From Globodera rostochiensis (lineage: Eukaryota > Nematoda > Chromadorea > Rhabditida > Heteroderidae): DNA of 64,000 nucleotides. Under the pieces are notes generated by a model. It was not told the origin of the DNA. It saw nothing but the letters and a program-made list of their open reading frames with translations, and did no database searches. This document shows, piece after piece, positions 42,155 through 55,200 of this stretch. The stretch lies in the NCBI GenBank assembly GCA_018350325.1, contig JAEVLN010000003.1:2403214-2467213 (forward strand), written 5' to 3'. Made by a program: the position numbers and the translations under genes. Position 1 is the first letter of the stretch; each line of letters starts with the position of its first letter.

Positions 42155-43220
42155 TCATTTCCGCATTTCTCGACTCTTTTTTGTCGTTTTGGTGGTGCTC
42201 AGCTCGTTGCTGAACCTCTCCACGCCGCCATCCATCGGATGGAATTCGTGGTGACGCGACATCTGAAAAGGAGCCAGGGAACATGAACGATCAGAGCAAA
42301 ACGGGGGTCACAAAATCACCCACCACCGTATTCTTGTCGTAGATGTTCATGTCCTCCGCTGAGAATTCACCGCCCAACGACCGCTCTTCCTGGAAGGGCA
42401 CATGGAACGATCCGTTTGGTTAAACGTCGCTGAACTTCCCGGACTCACCATGGCGAATGCGCCGTTATGTCTCTCTTCAACATTTCTCCCGTGCCGTCGA
42501 TGCTCCGCCGCTCGCGCACCATTCGCAGAAGCGCCCCATGCGCCGCGTGAATTCGCAAATTCTGCAACACTTTCGCCCCGTTCCTGCTCCTCCGCCCTTC
42601 CTGCACCGCTTCGAACATTTACGGATGTGCCCGCGCCAGGCTGAAACACGTTGAATTGTGTCCGGGCCGTCGACGAAGCAGCGGCGGCCGTCGTCGCAGT
42701 AGCGGGAGAATGGCCTGACTCGTGCACGTCCACGTCCGTCACAATCTCTTCGGTGCGCGTAACGTCCTACGACGATTTTTGTTGGAGATGAACAAACCGC
42801 ACGGCGCACGGGTTGTGCGAGACTTACGGTGATTACTCGCCGCTCAATCTCTTCTCGGATTGTGTACTCGCTGGACCCGCTGCCCAGGGATGAGTTGTCT
42901 TGGCCAAGCTGAGCCCGAGGAATGCGGAGGCCATCGTCCAGATAGTTGGCAAGACGGGCGACATGGACATCGGCCTGATTTGGGGAAAGGGCCGTTTCTG
43001 ACTCTCTCAGAGGTGCCATCAGTCGTCGGAACAGACCGAGTCGGCGCCCGACGACGACTTGAGCTTTGCTCGTGGGATGCCCCCGTAGAGGGAGGTGAAG
43101 TCGGCGCCACTTTCGCTGCTCGCCGATTGGTCAAGAGTGGAGAAGTCTCGACGCCGTTTGAAGCAACGGCATTTTGTGCAGAGGAAGAGGAGGGAGCTGA
43201 CATTGGAGGGAGGGGAGGGG
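42155..43220 (-). other. Cytoplasmic tail exons of the MUA-3-like receptor
   Basis: The last exons are 42449-42766, 42324-42389 and 42155-42262. They follow one ending at 42828 that contains YTIREEIERRVIT. The tail continues DVTRTEEIVTDVDVHES and ends MDGGVERFSNELSTTK, then TTKKSREMRK. The tail is rich in Ala, Ser, Arg and Glu. Immediately after the membrane anchor it begins CFKRRRDFSTLD. A tiny intron of about 35 bp is needed near 43000-43035 to pass an in-frame stop. Confidence 0.7.
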
Positions 43221-46200
43221 GCTGAGTGATTGGGTGGGGGGATGGCCCCGGGGGGTATTCCCACGGGAAGGGGGGGGCGGGTGGGTGGTCGAGTCGAGAT
43301 TTGCATTGGGGGGAGGGGAAGTGCCGTACACATAAACAAATAAATAATCCCAAGGCAAAAGACGCGGAGAAAGGAAATGAATTTAGCAAAAATGACGTTG
43401 GGGAAGAAAGTTGGTGGCCAAAAAAGTGCGGGGGTGGGGGGGAGGGGGGACAAAAACGGACCAAATGGCGAGAAGCAGGAACAGCAAGGCCAGCAAGATG
43501 GCCAACACCAACGGCAGGGCGGACGGCGTGACCTCACAGAAAGTGCCCGAATAGCCGTCAAAGCATTGGCACACCACGTTGGTGCTGTTAGCGGGGTCGG
43601 GGATGCACGACTGAAGGGAGAGGGACAACATTGGCAATGATCGGCAAAATCATCCACAACAAATCAATCGGAGCACGATCGATCGGACTCACCCCGTGTT
43701 CACTGCACTGAGCGCACAATTTGCTGGCACAAATGCGTCCCTTCAAATGGACAAAATTGTTAATGCCATGCTTTCATGGTTTCTGCAATTTGCAAGTTAC
43801 CAACCGGCAATTCCGGGTTGCCATCTTCCCACCCCGCCGGGCATTGGCAAGTGTATCCTGAACGACACAAGAAATGCAAAAGTATTCTGGTCACCGCCCC
43901 CGAGGGGTCGGGGACCAACACTAACTGAAACCAAACGGACCGTCCGGCAAATTGGTGCAAGTGGCATAGGTTGAACAATTGTGGAGGCCAAGTGCACACT
44001 GGTTTGGGGTAACATTGACCTAATCAGCTACTACCCGGACTCACCTCGTCGACGTCCCGGATGCTCAAGCAGTACTGGTCCGGGCTCAGTCCCATGCTCA
44101 GCCTCGACTCGCTGCGTCGGATGTCCGTGTAGCCGTTGTTGCAATGGCATTCCGCCTGCAGTGCCGTGTTCACACAGGTCGAGTTGCCCGGGCAGTAGTT
44201 CACGTCGCTGCAATAGTCCAACATGCACAGCGAACCGGGCACCGAACCCTTGGGGGCCGCGTCGGTGTAACCCCGCAGGCACTCGCATTTGTAAAGGAAC
44301 TCCTGCAAAAGAGAGATACATAAAATGTGGGGGGTTGGCCATCATTTCGCACCAAATCGATGCATCGCGCGTTCTCCGAACATTCGTTGTCCTCGTCCCG
44401 CTCGCACTCGTTGTACCCCTGGGTGGGCACGCACTTGCGGCCCGGGTCCGCCGGGTTCAGGTCGCGCTGTCCCGCACTGCACTCGCAGCGGTACGCATTG
44501 GGACCCAACTCCACGCAAATGCCCTTGGGATGGCAATTGTTCTGGGAATGAACGGAACGTCAGATCAGAGTTTTGGATGGAATAAGCCTGATTCGATTCG
44601 GTAAGACCTTGAAGCAGGCGCTGAACGGGTTCTGCTGGTGCGGACTCAGGAACAGCCCGGACTTGCCCAGCTCGTTGTTGTTCCGATCGAACACATAGCG
44701 AACCTGTGCCAAATGTTGATTGACATTGAATAAAAAAAGTGAAATTGTGTGAAAGGTAATCGACTGACTGACCAAAGCGTTGTATGCATCGGCAGGCACT
44801 CGCACGGTGCCCTTGCGGAAGTACATGGTGGCGTTGAACAGCAACCCCATGTCCCAGGAGGCGTTCACCACCATCGGGTCCAGAATTTCGTTCACTTCTG
44901 CCGCCACAAAAGAGCCTCTGAAGCAGCAGCAAAACAATCATCAAGTTCAAGGCGTAATCGCTGTCACCTCAACGCGGTGTTCGGGTAGCATTGGGCAACG
45001 CCGGCGTCGAACAGTCGCACGTACTCCTTGTTCAGCTGGTCAATTGGGTTGGCGAACGTGTCGTTGAACACCAAATTGTGGACTCCACGACGCAGCACCC
45101 ACAACGGAATGGTGAAGGACTCCACCAGACGGCACTGGTCGTCCGGAGAGTAACGTTTATGCCCCGTTGGACAGCCACACAGTTCACCACCAATGCAAAC
45201 CTTCACAACGCGGGACAATTTGATTTCAATAGACAAACGGCTTCCCCCCTCCCCCCTCTCCGTGCCGTGCCGTGCCCACTCCCCCTCCCCTCCGTGCCGT
45301 GCCCTGCCCACTCCCCCTCCACTCCGTGCCGTGCCCTGCCCACTCCCCCTCCCCTCCGTGCCGTGCCCTGCCCACTCCCCCCCCCCCCTCCCCCTCCGTG
45401 CCGTGCCCTGCCCACTTCCCTCCCCTGCGTGCCGTGCCGTGCCCTGCCCACTTCCCCCCCCCCCTCCGTGCCGTGTTCACCTCTCCTAGCGATTCATTGC
45501 ACACGGCGCCCCCACACTGTTCGCCCGCCGGCACCGGTTTTGCGCACGGGTCCAACAAGTCGACGTCGGGCGCCACGTTCAGTCGACCACCGCCAATTGC
45601 TCTGAAAGAAACATTATTAGCCTTGGGCCGTCGATGCCCCCCCCCTTTGACTCATTTACCCGTTGGAGCGGTGCAGAGAGCTCATCAATTGCTTCCAAAG
45701 CCCACAACGGTCGATGGGCTCACTTCCGCGATGGGTTCCGATGGTAAAGTTGACCAGCAAGCCGTCCGACCAGGAGCTGTTGAACGCCTTCGGATGGGTG
45801 ACGTAGGACACATCGGAGGTCACATAGCGAGGAGCAAGGCTGGTGCTGAACATGAGGGGGCGGGGAGTAATGAAATCGAAAGTATTTAAACCCCCCCCCC
45901 CCCAATTCATACGATCCGACGGCGCGTCCGATGTCCCGCTGGAACTCCTGCGCCAACTCCACATACGAACTGCTGGAGCTGTCTCCGAACTCGCTGCTGT
46001 AGAACAACGGCTTTTGCGCCTGTGTGGACACGCGCACGGCCATTGACGTCCTCTCGACGGGCACGCACTTTTGGTCGGGCGCGCCACGGCCCTCGCCAGG
46101 ACGGCACAGACAACGGACGCCTCCGACACAAACCTAAAGGCATTTTGAGATTATTAGGGTTGGCGATTTCAAGGACGTAGAGTCCGAATCTGACTTCGAT

Positions 46201-49200
46201 TTTGGCCATTTCAAAATTCAGCTGGCCATTTCAGCCCGGTCATTTTGTTCCCAGATAAAAAATAAATAAACAATTGCTGCCGATCAGCAGAAAGCAGCAG
46301 CACTTGCCTCCTTTCGTTCCTCCAGGCACCAGTTGTTATGTCCGCAGGCAGTGCCCGGCAACTTCGACGTTTGGTGCGGCTTCTGCTCGACAACCGGCGG
46401 TGCTTCGTTGCCGAATTGGTAATCTGACAAAAGCATGCAATTAATGGATCATTAAATCAATCAATCAGTTTTCTATCTGTCTGATCACTTACCGACACAA
46501 TAGCGCCCTGCTTCCTGTCCCTTGGACGCCGACTCGTCGTAGAAGCCATCGTTGCCTGAACAGCAACAGAACGCATTCATCGACCGCCACATTGGCCAAA
46601 AACTGCCCGACACAGCCCCAACCAACTCACATCTGCAGCTGTACCCGTCCTCCGTGTCCTCACAGCGCGCATTTTTGTCGCATTTGTTCAGTTTCGGGTC
46701 GTCGCATTCGTTGTACAGACAAATTCGACCGGGCAACTCCTTGGGGCCTTTGTCCACATTTGGGGCCTTGCATTTGCACATATACCCTCCGGCCAAGTCG
46801 ACACACTCCGCGTTGGGGGAACAGTCGTTGAGTGCCGGATTCAGACATTCGTTTTGCACTTTAAATGGGATGACAGTTTAAGTTTAAGAAGCATAATGAA
46901 CAAAAAAGTGTGCAAAAAGAATCGGAATCCCGAATACAAAGATAACGTTCAGATCATTTGTATTCGGGATTGGTCGGCATCGCGTTTTGATTGGGCTCCC
47001 CTCCCGATGGGTCTGTCCGGTCTCTAATAAAAAAACGTACTGAATTTGCACGAAGTGCCCGGCTGCTTGGGATTCTCGTCGTGGTACTCGGCACGGCAAC
47101 GGCACTCGTAGCCTAAAAATTGGCGGCATTTTTTTCTTCCAAAAAGTCCAAAAGCATTTTGTTCATCAAAACCACAACCTTCCGGCTTGTCGAAACAGTC
47201 CGCGAATCGGCTGCAGTTGTTCAGCGACGGGTTGGCACATTCGTTGGTTTGCGCAAAACATTTTCTTCCAGACCGTCGCTTGTCCGGCGATTGGTCGATG
47301 GCATTGTGGGGACAACGGCACGTGTAACCGTCGGGCAAATCTTCGCACACCGCCAACGGGTCACAATCGTTCAGCGACCGGTCCAAACATTCGTTGATCT
47401 GATCAGAAAGCTTAGAACGGAAGTCATCCACAACAACACATACATATTCCACACAAATTCTGCCGGCTTTCCGAGTCTTGTCCGGACTCTGATCGACGTA
47501 ACCGTCCCGACAACGGCACGTAAAGCCGCCGCCACCCGGTGATTGGGCATCTTCGGCACAAATCGCTGCTGGATGGCTATAGGGGGGGGGGGGGGGGGGA
47601 GTTGGAGAGAGTGCCAAACGCTTACCAATCATTTCGGGTGTTGTCCAAACAAATTGGTTCGGTCAGCAAGCAACTAAATTTGTATATGATTAAGCATAAG
47701 TAGCTTCAACGTTTTCTTTTAAAAATTGTTATTTAAATATTATTATTTTCTTGTGATTGTCCCCCCCCCCCACATACACTCTGCCGCCTTTGTTCTTCGG
47801 GTCCGGTGATCTGTCCTCATAGCCGGACAAACACTCACAGACGAATGACATTGCGCCGACAGCGCGACAGGACGCCTAAACGGATGAATTAGGCAAAGAC
47901 AGGCTTACAGAAACATTAAAAATAATAATTTTATGCACCTCTTTCAAACTCCGGATTTATTAGCAATAATCTGAAATTCTGAATTCCCGGCTCTTCCCGA
48001 CTAAAAAAATCTGAAATCGGTTAAATGCCAACAACGCATCGTCTTAGCTTCGTCTATACGTTGATGAATTTCTTTGCCCACCTTGGCGTGGCAGTCGTGG
48101 CTGCCTTCTTGGCACGGGTGACGTTGTGGGAGTGCCGGTGCCGGCGGCAACTCGCAGACCCTTCCTTTGGGTGAGCCCTCCAGCGATTTGTCCACATAGC
48201 CGCGGGCGCATTCGCACCGGTAGCCCTCGCCCTCTTCATAACAGACAGCCTTTCTCGAGCAGTTGTTCAGCTTCGGGTCACGACAAAATGAGTTGCGCAC
48301 GCAAATCCGTCCCTGCATGCCTTCGGGCGACTAAAGCATTTTGGGGAGAATGACGTCATAGCCGGGATTCAGTCGGGGGTCGAGAGGAATCCACCTGATC
48401 GACGTAGCCTTGTATGCACGTGCACGTGTACTTGTTGCCCCCCTGCGGTTCGCACACCGCCGCGGCACTGCATTCGTGGTTGACCGGACATGTCTCTGAA
48501 GGCCCACAAATGCGGCCGGGTTGGATGGCCAAGTTCGGTGATCTGATCGCGGGGTGTGATGATTGATCGATCGATCGATCAGTCAGTCTCCGGCCAACCC
48601 AAACTACCTGTCCACATATCCGTCCTGACATTCGCATGTGTACCCCTCCTCCAGATCACGACAGTCCGCATTTGACGAGCACGTGTCGTGCCCTTCCTTG
48701 CACTCATCAACCAACTGAACCATACAAATTCCAAAAATGTCCAAATTCCGACGCCGCCGACCTTCACACAAACTCGGCCCGATCGATGCTGTTTGTTGGG
48801 CGATCGGTCCGTGAATCCCTCCGGGCATTCGCATGTGAATGCCTGCTCGTTGTCATGGCACAGCGCCTGCGGGTCGCAGTCGTGTTTGCCCGTCAGGCAT
48901 TCATTTTCGAACACGTGGCAAACCCTGCCGGGGAACGCGGGCGACGGCGAAATGTCGCGCGAGTTGGACGGACACTCGCAACGGTAGCCGTCCTCCAAGT
49001 CCACGCATTTGGCCATCCGATCGCAGTCGTTCAGCTTCGCGTCCGCGCATTCGTTCACAATCGGACGGCACGCACGGCCCGGCAACGTCGGCGTGGGCGA
49101 CACGTCCGCGAAGCCGGTCTTGCACTCGCAGCGGTAGCCATTCTGAACGCCGCCATTCAAAGTTAGGGCAACTCATGAAACGATTGAAACTCGCCTCTTC

Positions 49201-52200
49201 GTCCGCGCATTTGGCATTTTTGTCGCACGAATTGGTCTCTGGCCGGGCACATTCGTTGACCATTTGTTGGCACAGTCGGCCCGGTCTCTCCGGACGGAGG
49301 TCCTTGAAGCCCGCGTTGCATCGGCACTGGTACGCGTCCTTTGGGTGGGGCAAATGGACGTTAATTGGGGGGGGGGCTATGGGACGAAGCACGGCAACAA
49401 GAACAACACGTACCTCCAAATCAACGCATTCGGCATTCTGATGGCAGTCGTTGAGGTGAGCAAATTGGCACTCATTGACCACTAGACAAGCAAATTGTTG
49501 TTAATAAAGTACGGTTTGGTGGCACTCGGTATTTATTGTAAGGACTCACTGGCCCGGCAGACGCGGCCCGGCTTGTCCTTGGACGGTGACACGTCGCGGA
49601 AACCGCTCCGGCACTTGCACGAGTAGCCCTGGGGCGCGTCCGTGCACTCGGCACTTAACTCCATGCGTTTAGTTTACCTAGCAGTTCAAAAGCCCCTCTC
49701 CTGGCGCGCCCACCTCGGGTGGCAGTCGTTCAGCTGCGGGAATTGGCACTCGTCGATCACTGTGCACGCCCTGCTGACGGAGTGCCGTTCGTAGTTGATG
49801 GGACACGAGCACTTTGCCACGCCGCCAATCACACGGCACACCTCGTGAAGTGTCGCGTTGCATCCCGCGCCGGCGCCCAGTTGGCACTCTTCCGGCGCTT
49901 GCGTTGGACGCGGCACGCAAAGACGGCCCGGAAGCGTGACACGGTCGGACGACTCGTCCAGGAACTGGGGACGGCATTGGCACGTAAATCCGTGCGCCAA
50001 GTCGACGCACTGCACGCAAAAGCACAATCAGACAACAATTCTCATTAAAATTGTCCGGCAGCAACCTGCGCATCCTGGTGGCAGTCATGTTTGCGCAATT
50101 GGCACTCGTCGACCAGTGCCGGACGGCACACTCTGCCCGGCCGCCGCTGCCGGTTTGGGCTTTCGTCCACAAAACCATCCGCGCAAGTGCAATTGTAACC
50201 CTGAAATGTGGGATGACCACCTTGAACCTGCTAAATGCCCTTTCAGAACGCCCACCTCGTCCGTGTCCTGGCAACTCGCGTTTGGCGAGCAGTCGCTCAG
50301 CCCAACCACGCCGCACTCGTTGACGCGCAACAGACACCGTCGTCCGGGACGTTTCACCGGGTCTGGCGATACGTCAAGATGGTTGGGCGGACATGCGCAG
50401 GTGTACGAGTCCTCCGTGTCGGCACACAGCGCGCCCGGGAAACAGTCATTTTGCCCGGAGGCGCACTCGTCGATCAGCCGCTTGCAGTTGCGCCCCGGGC
50501 GATTCTTACGGTCCAACGACACGTCAAGGAAGTTGGCGGCACAGCGACAGGTGTACGAATCTACGCGCACAAACAATTCAAAAGTTTGACCTCGCCCCCC
50601 GGGGGAAATTATGCCACCAAAAACATCACTCACCGGGAGTGTCCTCGCAAATGCCTCCGTCCCGCGCGCAGTCGTGCGACCCCTTCACGCATTCATTCTC
50701 CAACGATTTGCACAGGCGTCCGGCTTTGGTTGTGATGTTGGGAGAGATGTCCAGGAAGCCTTGTCGACAACGGCACATGTACCCCTCGTCCGTGTCGGTG
50801 CAAATTGCGCGGTCGGGCGAGTCGCAGTCGTTCAGTGTCGGGTTGTCGCACTCGGGAATCACTGGAGGGCAAAATGTACTTTGTGTGCATTTGTGTGGGG
50901 AAAGGCCCTTACGGGGAATGCACACCCTGCCGGGCTTGATGATTGGCTCCGGACTTTTGTCACGGAAATTGGGGGGGCAAACGCACTCCAGTTTGTCATT
51001 CTGCTCGTCGTAGAAGCAACCTGAACCAAGACTTCTTCCCCAACGCGTTCAATGTTAATGATTATTTGCTTACGGGCATTTTTGTCGCATTGCCTTTTGC
51101 CCTCCTCCTGACATTTGGACGGCCTCTGCACCTTTACGCACTGTCGTCCGGGATTCCGGAACTCGTCGAGATCGTCGTAGCCAGGTTTGCAGATGCATTT
51201 GTACGAATCCTTAATTGGAACATTCAAATTGCCCGCCGAATGGAATGATCAAAATTCAAAATGATCGGTCAGATCAGCTCACGTGCGTGTCCACACAAAT
51301 CGCGTCCGTATGGCACGTGTTCAGCTCCGAACGAGCGCACTCGTCAATGAGCTTCTTGCAAACGATGCCCGCCTCATGGCGCGGGTTGGTCGACAGGTCG
51401 ATGAAGCCGGGCTTGCAACGGCACACGTACCCCGTGGGCGTGTCCTCGCAGATCGCGTCCGGAGAACACCGATGCTTCCCCAGGGCACATTCGTTGATTT
51501 CGGCCACACAAACCCTCCCGGGCCTATTCATTGGGTCCGGGGATTGGTCCAAAAATCCCTGCGGGCATGCACAGATGTACCTTCAGGGGAGAATAATGGA
51601 GGCATATTCACCCAACCGCCTCAAACTCACGAGTCATCCGTATCAATGCATTTTGCCGATCGATCACAATCATTGTCCCGCTTGTCCACACATTCGTTGC
51701 GCACTAAATGAGTTGTGGAAACATTTAATTAGGCTTCCTTCCCCGACCCGGAAATTTTTGGGCCTCATCACGACATGCCGTCCCCGATAATCCCTGACAT
51801 GCCGTCCCCGATAATCTCTGGCATGCCGTCCCCGATAATCTCTGGCATGCCGTCCCCGATAATCCCAAAAATACCGCCCTCGGGGAAACCCCCCCCCCCC
51901 CACTCTTTCTCACAATCCATTTGCTTACGGCATATTTCAGTTGCCGGATGCTTCTTCTCTCCGTGAAGACATTGGCAGGCGTGGAATTGTCCGGACGAGT
52001 GCAGCAGACACTTCTCCCTCTTTCGGACGTCGCACGGCTGCTCCTCTGCCGGGTCGCACGAGCCCGGCACCGCACATTTGCCCGACCGCGGGTTTGGCAC
52101 TGTGCCGGCCGGACATGACGGAAATTTGGAGGACATCGACGGGTGCTGCTGACTGACGGTGGTTGTTGAGTGCAGCTGCTGTTGTTGTTGTTGTTGTTGG

Positions 52201-55200
52201 TGCTGCTGTCGTTGGACGGAGGTCAAACAAATGCCCGACTGGTGGTCTCTGGTGTGCTGAGAAGGGCACACGCAGCGGAAGTTGCCTGAAAAATGCCAAA
52301 ACAACATTCAAAAGGGGGAGGGGGAAGCTGTTGTTGAACCAAAGGATGTAACCGGTAGATGCCTCCACTCACCGAACGGAGTCTTGGCACAGAGTTCCGG
52401 ATGGGGGCACGATGTCGGCAGTTCCGGATTGCACAGCTCGCCGCCGCAAACTTTCGTCTGCGGATGCCTGACGAACTCGCCGGGACAAAGGCAAGTCGGC
52501 TTTCCATTCAACAACTCGCAGCGTTCGTTGCGCGTCCGGTCGCAGCCGGTCTGCGCCTCCACTGAGCAGCCGGTGGGCGGTGGGGGCGGACGTGGCGGCG
52601 ACGGGCAAGTCAACTTCTGGACGATGGAACGAAGCCGCATGTCCAAGTCCTTGAAGCGGTCCACGTAGAACCACCGTTGCGACGAGCCGGCAATGGACTC
52701 CAGCTCGGAAGCCAACACGTGGTCAGTGACTCCGATGGAGAACATGTTGACGCGCAAGTGCCGTGCCGCCTTGGCCGGCTCCGACACGTTGTCCTGGCTA
52801 CGCCCGTCCGTAATCACAATGGCCACGCGACTGACGTCCGCCTGCACTGGACGCGCGCCGCGCCGTTCGGAAAAGCCTTCCACGACCATGTGCTGAATGG
52901 CGGCGCCCGTCCTGCGAAGAAAGGCAAGTTGAACGTCTTGAACAAGAGGCGCCAATGAACTAACTACCTGGTCAGTCCGGTTAGGTACTGTGTCTGTGCG
53001 ATTGCCTGCAGCAGCGACGGTTTGTCCACGTACTGGTTGAGGTCAAACTCATGGCGAATTTGGTCCGAGTACTGGATCAGCCCCACACGTGTGTTCTCCA
53101 GCCCGATATCAAACAGCTCCACAAAGTCGCGCACGAATCGCAGGACCTGTGTGATCGAATGTTGTACCGATCAGTCGCGATCAGCAAGCCGTTCACCAAC
53201 ACCGACCTCATTGCGAAAGACGGCCGACCCGATAGAGCCGGAGCCGTCGATGAGAAACATGAGATCGGTTTTCTGCTTAGGGCACGTGGTGACCACCGTG
53301 CACACCCTGCCGGGGGGCAGGTTGGCGCTGGAGGACACGTCCACGTAGCCGGGGATGCACTTGCAGCTGTAGCTCGCCGGGGTGTCCACGCAGTCCGCGT
53401 TCTCGTCGCACGTGTGCAGCGACCGGTCCGTGCACTCATTGCTCGCTGAACAAAAACCAAAATTATACACACGGCCCCTGCGGGGCTACAAAGCGACCCC
53501 CCCCCATTTTTAATTTTATAATTTTTCTATTTTATCCTTTAACAATTGTCACAAAAATGCCACTTGCTTTTGTCCATCCCAATTATTCCCCCCCCCCTAA
53601 CCAATCGCTGTCGCCGCCAGCCTGATTTTTAAGCTTCTTCACTCATAATAATCCAACATTTACACTAATTAATCATCCAATCCCTGCCGCCACAGCCGGC
53701 GGCGGCGCTTCTGACCGACCCTTTTTCCCTCTCAATTAACGCTTTTGCATTCACACTTCAAAGAATAATAATAATTCATAAATGACTTAAGCAGGAACAA
53801 AGTGATTGGAAGCGCCTGATTTTGATCACCACTGATCAATTTTGCATTCATTGGGCAGAAGAGAGAAAGGGGCGCCCGCCGGCGCCGGATTTTTTCAGAC
53901 CGTTCCCAAAATTAGACAACAAAAACCATTCCAAAAAACAAGAAATTGTGTCCAACATACACACAAATGGGTCTAAAAACGTGATTAAAACTTCTTTTTT
54001 ACCCCCCCCCCCCCCCAATTAATGGCTTCTCAATGATTGATGGCGATTTCGATCGGCTGGCTGCTCTTCTTACCGTTTGAACACTTTCTGCCCGGAAGCA
54101 ATTCATATTGCGAGGACGAGTCCACAAAGCCATCGCGACAGACACACGCGTAGCCGTCCTTTTTTAATTAAAAAAAGGGGGTAGCGGGGATAAGAAATTC
54201 GGGGATCCCCGCTTTTCCGGTCCCCGACAAATTATTGCCGCCGGTCCCATCCCTTGCCGCCGCCACAATCGCTTACCGTCGCATCGACACATTCCGCGAA
54301 GGGCGAACAGTCGTGAGAATCGGTTGCACATTCGTTGATCACTGTGAATGAGGGGATCAGTCAGATGCCCGGGGGGGGCTCATTATCATTAGAACCACAA
54401 AGGTCGGCACTCAAAAGTCAGGAGAATTTTTGAATTTGAAAATTAGCGCTTTTTGATTACGGTATTTTTGCCCCCACTCGTCCCCCACATTTCTCCAAAC
54501 ACAACCGACATTCTTTGCAGTTCCGGCCAGGTTTGGTCTCCGGATCGGGTGACATGTCCCAGTAGTTTGGCTTGCATTGGCATCGAAATGAGTCGAAAAC
54601 GTTGACGCAAATGGCATCTGAAGAGGGGGGGGGGAGATTATTGGATTATCCTCCAGGGCATCCTTTTTCTTCATTAATCTCCGATCCCCTCCCCTCCCCT
54701 CCGGCGATAAATGTGTCAGTCGAGACCATTAAGCCAATTTGATCTCCTCTCCCCCCTCCCCTCCGGCGATCAACAAATCAATAATTAATATGCGTCTGCC
54801 CAAACGCACTTTTATCGCATTCCGCGTTGACGCAGGCGGTGGCCAGTCGGCAAGTGCCGTCCGAGTAGAGGAACTGGCCGTCGGGACATGCGCAGACAAA
54901 AGTGCCCGTCTGCAGTCTGTCCGTGCACTGCAAGCCGCCTTTGCACGCCGACTTCGCCTTTGGGTCGCACGAGTCTTGTGCGAACTCGAAGGACGCACTG
55001 CCGCCCGACAAATTCTTCTCCGATTTGATGCAAACCCTTCCGGGGTACTGAAAATGGGGCGCGGGAGGGGGAGGACGTTCAGTTGGATCATCAACGGGGC
55101 ACTCCTCCAACACACTTTTCCTGCATTTTCCGACGCGTCCAAAAAGCCGGCCCGGCATTTGCATGTGTAGCCCTCCTTGGAGTCCTCGCAGACTGAGTTC